A stretch of 6,614 bases of DNA from Holophaga sp. GTDB taxonomy: Bacteria > Acidobacteriota > Holophagae > Holophagales > Holophagaceae. The position numbers and the translations under genes were made by a program. Shown here piece by piece: positions 1 to 6,614 of the stretch. The notes beneath the pieces are model-generated. The model was not told where the DNA came from. It saw only the letters and a list, made by a program, of their open reading frames with translations, and did not search any database. The stretch spans positions 1-6,614 of the forward strand of contig JARLGP010000195.1 in the NCBI GenBank assembly GCA_031292735.1. Reading direction: 5' to 3'. Position 1 is the stretch's first letter. The number at the start of each line of letters is the position of its first letter.

Positions 1-61
<61 letters not shown>

Positions 62-118
62 CATTGTTTTTTTTGTCATCGAGCTTGCCATGCGGTCGGT
101 CAGCCACCTGCCGAATGA

Positions 119-140
119 AGCACCATGACGGAACGGTGCT
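119..140. promoter_or_regulatory. Inverted repeat AGCACC-N10-GGTGCT, possible enhancer-binding site
   Basis: A perfect 6-bp inverted repeat with a 10-nt centre. The arms GCACC and GGTGC match the half-sites of the NtrC enhancer (recalled consensus TGCACC-N5-GGTGCA), but the spacing is 5 bp longer than canonical, about half a helical turn. Its centre is about 180 bp upstream of the start inferred for the sigma-54 promoter, a usual enhancer distance. The assignment to NtrC or a relative is tentative. It could instead be a chance repeat or a small RNA hairpin. Confidence 0.3.
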
Positions 141-151
141 CACCTGGACCC

Positions 152-163
152 TACAAATTTGTA
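152..163. promoter_or_regulatory. 12-bp palindrome TACAAATTTGTA, operator-like site 1
   Basis: A perfect 12-bp palindrome with core ACAA-AT-TTGT. The same core pattern ACAA-WW-TTGT recurs exactly 80 bp downstream (233-242). Two copies of one symmetric pattern upstream of a promoter suggest a dimeric regulator, but AT-rich DNA yields such palindromes by chance more often than GC-rich DNA. The regulator is unknown. Confidence 0.35.
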
Positions 164-190
164 ATAAAATAAATTCATAACTACATTTCT

Positions 191-208
191 GTCATCAAGA
201 TCGATGAC
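191..208. promoter_or_regulatory. Inverted repeat GTCATC-N6-GATGAC
   Basis: Perfect 6-bp arms separated by AAGATC, giving an 18-bp dyad. The left arm with its flank (TGTCATC then NAG) also occurs as a single copy at 74-83. The size and symmetry suit a helix-turn-helix dimer site between the distal repeat and the promoter. I do not recognise a specific regulator. Confidence 0.3.
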
Positions 209-231
209 TCGCACACCAGCGATTAATTTAT

Positions 232-251
232 AACAATATTGTTCTAAACAA
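232..251. promoter_or_regulatory. Overlapping palindromes AACAATATTGTT and TTGTT-CTA-AACAA, operator-like site 2
   Basis: Bases 232-243 form a perfect 12-bp palindrome with core ACAA-TA-TTGT. Its right arm is reused in a second dyad, TTGTT (239-243), CTA, AACAA (247-251), giving three half-sites in 20 bp. The core repeats the pattern at 153-162. The site ends 35 bp before the -24 element of the sigma-54 promoter, so a bound protein could modulate activator looping there. Confidence 0.35.
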
Positions 252-285
252 CTTAGATTATTTCCCCTCCAGATTTGCCCAACCT

Positions 286-301
286 TGGCACGGCTCCTGC
301 C
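286..301 (+). promoter_or_regulatory. Sigma-54 (RpoN) -24/-12 promoter
   Basis: The sequence TGGCACGGCTCCTGCC matches the sigma-54 consensus TGGCACG-N4-TTGCW at 10 of 12 defined positions. The essential GG (287-288) and GC (299-300) are separated by exactly 10 nt, as required. Transcription would begin near 312, leaving a leader of about 82 nt before the permease ATG at 394. Sigma-54 promoters need an AAA+ enhancer-binding protein bound upstream, and candidate sites lie at 119-251. Sigma-54 is the classical sigma factor of nitrogen control, which suits an operon with a permease and glutamine synthetase. Confidence 0.75.
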
Positions 302-384
302 AAGTCTGTCCCCATACCCGCCTTTCACCCGGGCCTGGATCCCATCCTCGCCGGGCGATGGACCTTTTTTCACGACCCTTTAAC

Positions 385-389
385 GGAGG
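385..389 (+). promoter_or_regulatory. Shine-Dalgarno GGAGG that sets the permease start
   Basis: GGAGG sits four nucleotides before the ATG at 394. An in-frame ATG at 358 has no comparable ribosome-binding sequence, and starting there would add 12 residues ahead of the conserved APC N-terminus. The start at 394 is therefore preferred. Confidence 0.7.
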
Positions 390-393
390 TCCC

Positions 394-1914
394 ATGACAA
401 CCCCAGCTCCTACCCTGAAAAAGACCCTGGGCCTGACCGGCGTGACCGTGAACGCCATGGCGCTGATCGCCCCGGGCGCCTTCCTATGGATCACCATGCA
501 GGTCCAGGCCGCCAACAGCGGCGGCGACACCGACATGTGGACCGGCATCGTGGCCGCCCTGGGGGTGGCCTTCCTCACCGCCCTGGCCTTCGCCGAACTG
601 GCCCGGCGCTATCCGGAAGCCGGCGCGGGCGGGTCCTACTACTTCGCCGAAAAGGCCTTCCTGGACCGCGACCAGTCCAGCCACCGGCGCTTCGCCCGCC
701 TGGCCAAGTTCGCCACCGGCTGGGCCGCCCACCTGTTCTACTGGGTCTACCCCGGGGTGATGGTGGCCATGATGGCCACCCTGGTCACCTATGTGCTGGG
801 CCAGTTCAACCTCAGCATTCCCATCGGGGCCCAGATCCTGATCGCGGTGCTGTTCTCGGCGGCGGTGGGCTTCATCGCCGTGCGCGGCATCACCGGCTCC
901 ACCAACCTGGCCATCGTCATCAACGTCATCCAGCTGGTGTCGCTGGTGGGCTTCAGCATCCTGGCGATCCTGTTCCGGATCAAGAACCCGCTGCACGCCA
1001 CCCACTGGGCCCATCCGCACGCCCTGTCCATCGTGTTCCCCCACAGCCTCGGGGCGATGCTGTTCCAGTCCACCATCGCCATGCTGATCCTGGTGGGCTT
1101 CGAATCCTCCACCTCCCTGGCCGGGGAAGCCAAGAACCCCAAGAAGGACATTCCCCGGGGCATCATCCTCTCGCTGGTGATCCAGGGGGTGTTCGCCTAC
1201 CTGCTGGAGTACTTCGCCGCCAACTTCGCGGTCTGCGAAAAGCTGGTGAACGTGGCGGCCGACGGCACCCGCACCACCGGCATGGCCGCGGTGGCCGCCT
1301 CGGGCGCCCCCATCGGCGACATGATCCGCATGATCGGCGACGCCATGCTGGGCGGCAACGGCTTCATGCTCATGATCGTGATCGCCCTCACGGTGGCCCT
1401 GGCGGTGCTGGGCACCACCCTGGCAGCCATGAACACGGCGGTGCGGATCAGCTTCGCCATGGCCCAGGACAAGGAGATGCCCAGCGTGATGGGCGCGCTG
1501 CACGGCAGGCACGCCACCCCGCACAAGGGCGTCTGGCTGCTGGTGGGGGTTTCCGCCATCCTCGGCGCGGTGGGGGTCTGCAACGTCACCGCGCTCACCG
1601 GCATCACCCTGGCCTCCAACATCGGCACCTTCATCCTCTACGGCCTGATCTGCGGCCTGACCTTCGTCGCCTTCGCCGGCCAGAGCGGCTTCCACAGCGT
1701 CAAGCACGCGATCATCCCGCTGCTGGGCCTGCTGGGCAACCTGGCCCTGCTGGTGGGCATCGTGGTGATCGGGCTGCGGACCCCCGGGGTGTCGGCCAAC
1801 GCCACCCGCTTCGCCCTCTGGATGACCGCCTGCTGGGCCGCGGTGAGCGGGGTCTACCTGGTGTGGAACAGCAAGACGCAAAAGCGGGCCCTGTTGGCAT
1901 CCGATGCCGGATGA
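394..1914 (+). CDS. APC-superfamily amino acid/amine permease, 12 TM
   Basis: The 506-residue product is an inner-membrane transporter of the amino acid-polyamine-organocation superfamily, secondary carriers that usually couple uptake to protons or exchange. About 12 hydrophobic helices can be counted, beginning around residues 14-36 and 49-69 and ending near residue 500. The most diagnostic stretch runs through GFESSTSLAGEAKNPKKD (from residue 235), the typical TM6 end and loop of this family. A second typical stretch (RISFAMAQDKEMP) follows TM8. A polar loop of about 40 residues separates TM7 and TM8. The substrate cannot be read from sequence; linkage to glutamine synthetase suggests an amino acid or amine used as a nitrogen source. 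It is the first gene after the sigma-54 promoter, and its stop overlaps the phosphatase start by 11 bp. The family call is firm and the substrate is unknown. Confidence 0.9.
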   Translation: MTTPAPTLKKTLGLTGVTVNAMALIAPGAFLWITMQVQAANSGGDTDMWTGIVAALGVAFLTALAFAELARRYPEAGAGGSYYFAEKAFLDRDQSSHRRFARLAKFATGWAAHLFYWVYPGVMVAMMATLVTYVLGQFNLSIPIGAQILIAVLFSAAVGFIAVRGITGSTNLAIVINVIQLVSLVGFSILAILFRIKNPLHATHWAHPHALSIVFPHSLGAMLFQSTIAMLILVGFESSTSLAGEAKNPKKDIPRGIILSLVIQGVFAYLLEYFAANFAVCEKLVNVAADGTRTTGMAAVAASGAPIGDMIRMIGDAMLGGNGFMLMIVIALTVALAVLGTTLAAMNTAVRISFAMAQDKEMPSVMGALHGRHATPHKGVWLLVGVSAILGAVGVCNVTALTGITLASNIGTFILYGLICGLTFVAFAGQSGFHSVKHAIIPLLGLLGNLALLVGIVVIGLRTPGVSANATRFALWMTACWAAVSGVYLVWNSKTQKRALLASDAG

Positions 1915-2716
1915 GGCGCCGGATATCGAGAGCCACGGCCTCTCCGACACCGGCCAGGTGCGCCAGGACAACCAGGACGCCATCCGGTTCTGCCGCCCCG
2001 ACGACGAGCTCACGGTCCAGCACGGCCACCTGTATGGCATCGCTGACGGCATGGGCGGCTACGCCCACGGCGGCATCGCCAGCGCGCTGGCGCTGGAGGT
2101 GCTGTTCAAGACCTTCTACGCCAGCCAGGGGCCGGCCCCGCAGCGGCTCCGGCAGGGGGTGCAGGACGCCAACCTGGGCATCTACCAGATGGCCCATCGC
2201 ATGGGGGCGGGCCGGATGGGCACCACCCTCACCGCGGTGCACCTGTCCGGCCACACCCTGCACGTGGCCCACGTGGGCGACAGCCGGGCCTACCTGGTGC
2301 GGGACCGGGAAGCCACCTGCCTGACCCAGGACCACACCCGGGTGGGCGAACTGGTGCGCCTGCACCTGCTGTCCAGGGACAAGGTGCGCGGCCACCAGCA
2401 GCGCTCGGTGCTGGACAAGTGCCTGGGCCTGGAGCTGTTCGTCCAGCCGGACATCTTCTCGGTGGCAGTGCTGCCCGGCGACCGGATCGTGCTGTGCACC
2501 GACGGGGTGTGGGGCTTCGTGGAGGACCAGGAACTGGCCGAGCACGCCGCGGCCCAGCCCTCCCTGGAAGCCTTCAACCGGGCCGTCCTGGCGGCGGCGC
2601 TGCGCGGCGGCAGCGACGACAACCTGTCCCTGCTCACCCTGCGCCTGCGCGCCCTGGCCGGAGAGCCGGAGGAAACCCCGCGGCGGGCCTGGTTCCGGCG
2701 GGTGTTCGGCAGATGA
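1904..2716 (+). CDS. PP2C-family (PPM) Ser/Thr protein phosphatase
   Basis: The 270-residue soluble protein is a metal-dependent phosphatase that removes phosphate from Ser/Thr of proteins. The PPM motifs appear in order with the metal-binding acids intact: RQDNQD (residues 20-25), DGMGG (48-52), GDSRAY (125-130), QDHT (142-145), TDG (199-201) and SDDN (237-240). The length is typical of a single-domain bacterial PP2C, with a short basic C-terminal tail (RRAWFRRVFGR). No membrane segment or signal peptide is seen. It starts inside the last codons of the permease gene with only a weak Shine-Dalgarno, so translation is probably coupled to the permease. The kinase gene downstream is the obvious partner; the phosphatase may reverse its phosphorylation of the kinase itself and of shared targets. 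That pairing is inferred from gene order. Confidence 0.93.
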   Translation: MPDEAPDIESHGLSDTGQVRQDNQDAIRFCRPDDELTVQHGHLYGIADGMGGYAHGGIASALALEVLFKTFYASQGPAPQRLRQGVQDANLGIYQMAHRMGAGRMGTTLTAVHLSGHTLHVAHVGDSRAYLVRDREATCLTQDHTRVGELVRLHLLSRDKVRGHQQRSVLDKCLGLELFVQPDIFSVAVLPGDRIVLCTDGVWGFVEDQELAEHAAAQPSLEAFNRAVLAAALRGGSDDNLSLLTLRLRALAGEPEETPRRAWFRRVFGR

Positions 2717-2797
2717 CCCCGATCCCCGCGCAAATCCCCTTTATACTTCCAGCACAGGCATCCATCCGCTTCCTTCCGTAAGGCCAGAGACCGTCCT

Positions 2798-3769
2798 ATG
2801 CTCCAGATCGGCGATCAGTTCGACCATTACCAGATCAGCGCCCACATCGCCCAGGGCGGGATGAGCGACATCTACCGCGCCTACGACTTCCTCAGCGGGA
2901 AGGAGGTGGTGCTGAAGATCCCCAACCGGGCGTCCATCGGCGACCCCGCCCAGTACGAGCGCTTCCAGCGGGAACTGGAGGTGATGCGCACCCTCGACCA
3001 CCCGGCCATCCAGAAGGGGGTGGGCTCGGGCCAGTTCAACGCCACCCCCTACCTGGTGACCCGGCTGATCACCGGCCAGTCCATGCGCGAGCTGGTCCAG
3101 GCCCGCGCCCCCATGCCCGCGGCCGAGGCGGTGGCGCTGATCCGCAGGATCGCCGACGCCCTGGCCCACTGCCACGACCACGAGATCATCCACCGGGACA
3201 TCAAGCCGGAGAACATCCTGATCACCCCCGAAGGGGATCCGGTGATCCTGGATTTCGGCCTGGCCCTGACCAAACAGGCCTACCGGGTGACCTACGCCAG
3301 CCTCAGCGGAGCGGCCGGCACCCCGGACTACATGGCCCCAGAGCAGATCGAGGGGCACCGGGGCGACAAGCGCACCGACGTCTACGCGGTGGGCACCATG
3401 CTGTTCGAGCTGCTTTCCGGCCACCTGCCGTTCGAGGGCGACAACCCGATGGCGGTGATGGCCCTGCACCTGCAGGGCAACGTGCCCCGGCTGGACCAGG
3501 GCGAGCCGGCCATCCCGGCCGAGCTGGCGGCGGTGGTGGCCCGGGCCATGCAGCGCGACCCCGCCCAGCGCTGCCCGGACATGCACGCCCTGATGGAGGA
3601 CCTGGACCACCCGGAGAACGTGGACCTGCGGATCCTGGACCGGGTGGCCGCGACCGCCGGGAAGACGCCGTTCTGGCGCTCGCCGATCCTGGTATCGGTG
3701 CTGATGGGACTCGTGGTATTGCTTGTTCTGGTCGTAATCGGTTTCGGTCTCCAGGCCCTGCACAAATGA
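2798..3769 (+). CDS. Hanks-type Ser/Thr protein kinase with C-terminal membrane anchor
   Basis: The 323-residue protein has a PknB-like kinase domain over about residues 11-275. Visible elements are a glycine-rich loop (AQGGMSDIY, 18-26), the ATP-binding Lys40 in VVLKIP, the probable helix-C Glu59, the catalytic loop HRDIKPEN (132-139, Asp134, Asn139), the metal-binding DFG (152-154) and GTPDYMAPEQ (174-183). It is an RD kinase, so activation by activation-loop phosphorylation is likely; Thr165, Ser168, Ser170 and Thr175 are candidates. The first and third glycines of the nucleotide loop are Ala18 and Ser23. A single hydrophobic helix at about 296-318 leaves only a few residues outside, so this is a tail-anchored cytoplasmic kinase without PASTA or any external sensor. 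The upstream gap is 81 bp with a weak ribosome site. The stop overlaps the glutamine synthetase start. Substrates are unknown. Confidence 0.93.
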   Translation: MLQIGDQFDHYQISAHIAQGGMSDIYRAYDFLSGKEVVLKIPNRASIGDPAQYERFQRELEVMRTLDHPAIQKGVGSGQFNATPYLVTRLITGQSMRELVQARAPMPAAEAVALIRRIADALAHCHDHEIIHRDIKPENILITPEGDPVILDFGLALTKQAYRVTYASLSGAAGTPDYMAPEQIEGHRGDKRTDVYAVGTMLFELLSGHLPFEGDNPMAVMALHLQGNVPRLDQGEPAIPAELAAVVARAMQRDPAQRCPDMHALMEDLDHPENVDLRILDRVAATAGKTPFWRSPILVSVLMGLVVLLVLVVIGFGLQALHK

Positions 3770-5115
3770 CGCCTCCAATCCCCACCCAAACCCCCGAAGC
3801 GATCCTGGCCCGCGTCCAGGAAAGCCGGATCCAGTTCGTGGACCTGCAGTTCACCGATGTGGCCGGCGCGGTGAAGAACGTCACCATCCCGGTGGCGGAG
3901 CTGGCGGCCACCCTCAACCACGGCATCTGGTTCGACGGCTCCGCCATCGAGGGCTTCGCCCGCATCGCCGAAAGCGACATGCACCTGGTGCCGGACCTGG
4001 CCACCTTCGCGGTGCTGCCCTGGCTGGAAGGCAGCGAAGCCACCGCGCGGCTCATCTGCAACGTGTTCACCCCCGACCGCCAGCCGTTCCTGGGCGACCC
4101 CCGGGCCGTGCTCAGCAGCGTGCTGAAGCAGGCCGAGCAGATGGGCTTCCACTACTACGCCGGGCCGGAACTGGAGTTCTTCCTGCTCAAGCCGGGCCCG
4201 GACAACAGCCTCATCCCGCCCGTGCCGGTGGACCGCGCCAGCTACTTCGACCAGCCCACCAACCTGGTGGCCGCCGGCCTGTGGCGGCTGATGACCGAGA
4301 CCCTGGCCCATTTCGGCATCGAGGCCGAGGCCATGCACCACGAGATCGCCCCGGGCCAGCACGAGATGGATTTCCGCTTCGACCACGCCCTGAAGACCGC
4401 CGACAACATCGTCACCGTGCGGGTGGTGCTGAAGACCCTGGCCCAGCAGCTGGGCCTCTACGCCACCTTCATGCCCAAGCCGATCCGCGGCATCGCCGGC
4501 AGCGGCATGCACATCCACCAGAGCCTGTGCTTCGCCGCCAACGGCTCCAACGCCTTTTCCGACCCCGGCGACAGCCACGGGCTGTCCACCCTGGCCAAGC
4601 GCTTCATGGCCGGCCAGCTGCTGCACGCCCGGGGCATGTGCGCGGTGCTGGCGCCGCTGGTGAACTCCTACAAGCGCCTGGGCGGCTACGAGGCCCCGGT
4701 GTTCATCAGCTGGGGCCGCATCAACCGCTCCGCCCTGATCCGCATCCCCCGCTCCCACGCGGCCGGCTCCACCCGCATCGAGCTGCGCTGCCCGGATCCC
4801 AGCTGCAACCCGTACCTGGCGCTGGCGGTGATGCTGGCGGCGGGCCTGGACGGCATCCGGCGCGAGCTGCCGGTGCCCGAATCCAGCGAGGAGAACCTCC
4901 ACATGCTGTCCGAGGCCGAGCGCCGCACCGCCCTGAACGTACTGCCCGGCTCCCTGGCCGAGGCCATCGAGGCGCTGGAGGGCGACGAGGTGATCCGCCA
5001 GGCCCTGGGCGCGCACCTGTGCGACCGCTTCATTTCCGCCAAGCGGCTGGAATGGGAGGACTACCGGCTGGAGGTCACCCCCTGGGAGCTGGACAAGTAC
5101 CTGTCCGCCTACTGA
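3766..5115 (+). CDS. glnA: Type I glutamine synthetase, GSI-alpha-like, without adenylylation Tyr
   Basis: The 449-residue enzyme makes glutamine from glutamate, ammonia and ATP, normally as a cytoplasmic dodecamer. The N-terminal beta-grasp domain contains FDGSAIEGFARIAESDM (56-72). The catalytic domain keeps the metal ligands Glu135/Glu137 (GPELEF), Glu193 and Glu200 (HHEIAPGQHE), His249, Arg304 and flap Glu309 (NSYKRLGGYEAP), and the arginines of NRSALIRIP and IELRCPD. Length and pattern resemble the Bacillus-type GSI-alpha form. The adenylylation motif of E. coli (NLYDLP) is replaced by ENLHMLS, with His379 where the modified Tyr would be. Two oddities are Ala244 where NGSGMH normally has Asn, and a flap one residue short. 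The ATG overlaps the kinase stop as ATGA and lacks a strong Shine-Dalgarno, implying translational coupling. A different carboxylate or amine substrate is possible but less likely. It may be a second copy beside a housekeeping glnA. Confidence 0.88.
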   Translation: MTPPIPTQTPEAILARVQESRIQFVDLQFTDVAGAVKNVTIPVAELAATLNHGIWFDGSAIEGFARIAESDMHLVPDLATFAVLPWLEGSEATARLICNVFTPDRQPFLGDPRAVLSSVLKQAEQMGFHYYAGPELEFFLLKPGPDNSLIPPVPVDRASYFDQPTNLVAAGLWRLMTETLAHFGIEAEAMHHEIAPGQHEMDFRFDHALKTADNIVTVRVVLKTLAQQLGLYATFMPKPIRGIAGSGMHIHQSLCFAANGSNAFSDPGDSHGLSTLAKRFMAGQLLHARGMCAVLAPLVNSYKRLGGYEAPVFISWGRINRSALIRIPRSHAAGSTRIELRCPDPSCNPYLALAVMLAAGLDGIRRELPVPESSEENLHMLSEAERRTALNVLPGSLAEAIEALEGDEVIRQALGAHLCDRFISAKRLEWEDYRLEVTPWELDKYLSAY

Positions 5116-5121
5116 CACCCT

Positions 5122-6612
<1,491 letters not shown>

Positions 6613-6614
6613 CC

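Noticed and set aside
67..74. Run of eight Ts as the tail of an intrinsic terminator
   Set aside because: No GC-rich hairpin precedes it; only the poly-C tract and a few bases are present.
197..265. IHF binding site between enhancer and promoter
   Set aside because: I looked for WATCAANNNNTTR on both strands and found only poor partial matches.
165..270. Sigma-70 promoter in the AT-rich island (TAAAAT at 165, TATAAC at 229)
   Set aside because: No -35 hexamer stands at a suitable distance from either -10-like sequence; such hexamers are expected by chance in AT-rich DNA.
358..393. Earlier ATG for the permease at 358
   Set aside because: It lacks a ribosome-binding sequence, while the ATG at 394 has GGAGG at 385-389 and fits the family N-terminus.
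484..2052. Long open frame on the minus strand opposite the permease (about 520 codons)
   Set aside because: The composition is that of a GC-rich shadow frame (runs of His, Gly, Gln, Asp, Val) with no recognisable domain, and it lies opposite a clear 12-TM permease.
486..2324. Long plus-strand open frame overlapping permease and phosphatase (about 610 codons)
   Set aside because: It is rich in Arg, Pro, Gly and His, has no domain, and runs across two genes with intact family motifs in other frames.
3382..5118. Long minus-strand frame opposite kinase and glutamine synthetase
   Set aside because: Low-complexity Gly/Gln/His/Val-rich shadow translation; the plus strand carries full catalytic motifs.

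Overview
This window comes from a GC-rich, strongly GC3-biased bacterial genome. A proteobacterium is most likely, because the glycerol kinase is close to the Escherichia coli GlpK pattern and there is a near-consensus sigma-54 (-24/-12) promoter. The species cannot be named from the sequence. The first ~57 bases are almost pure C and look like a contig-end artefact. Bases 58-393 carry no gene but do carry regulatory structure: an AT-rich island with several palindromes, then the sigma-54 promoter (286-301), a leader of about 80 nt and a Shine-Dalgarno sequence.

Four genes follow on the plus strand and look like one operon: a 12-TM APC-superfamily permease (394-1914), a PP2C-type Ser/Thr phosphatase (1904-2716, overlapping the permease by 11 bp), a tail-anchored Hanks-type Ser/Thr protein kinase (2798-3769, after an 81-bp gap) and a type I glutamine synthetase (3766-5115, overlapping the kinase stop as ATGA). 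On the minus strand, converging with only 6 bp between stop codons, is a nearly complete glycerol kinase gene (glpK, 5122 to the window edge, missing only the first few codons).

The interesting part is the plus-strand operon. It joins uptake of a nitrogenous solute (permease), ammonia assimilation (glutamine synthetase) and a matched writer/eraser pair for Ser/Thr phosphorylation, apparently under the sigma factor classically used for nitrogen control. The glutamine synthetase is of the short GSI-alpha kind and has His where the adenylylated Tyr sits in the enterobacterial enzyme, so it should escape GlnE control. A working hypothesis is that the kinase/phosphatase pair sets the activity of the permease, the synthetase or both according to nitrogen status. 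The idea rests on gene order and motifs; no target is shown by the sequence. The glycerol kinase appears to be an unrelated neighbour.
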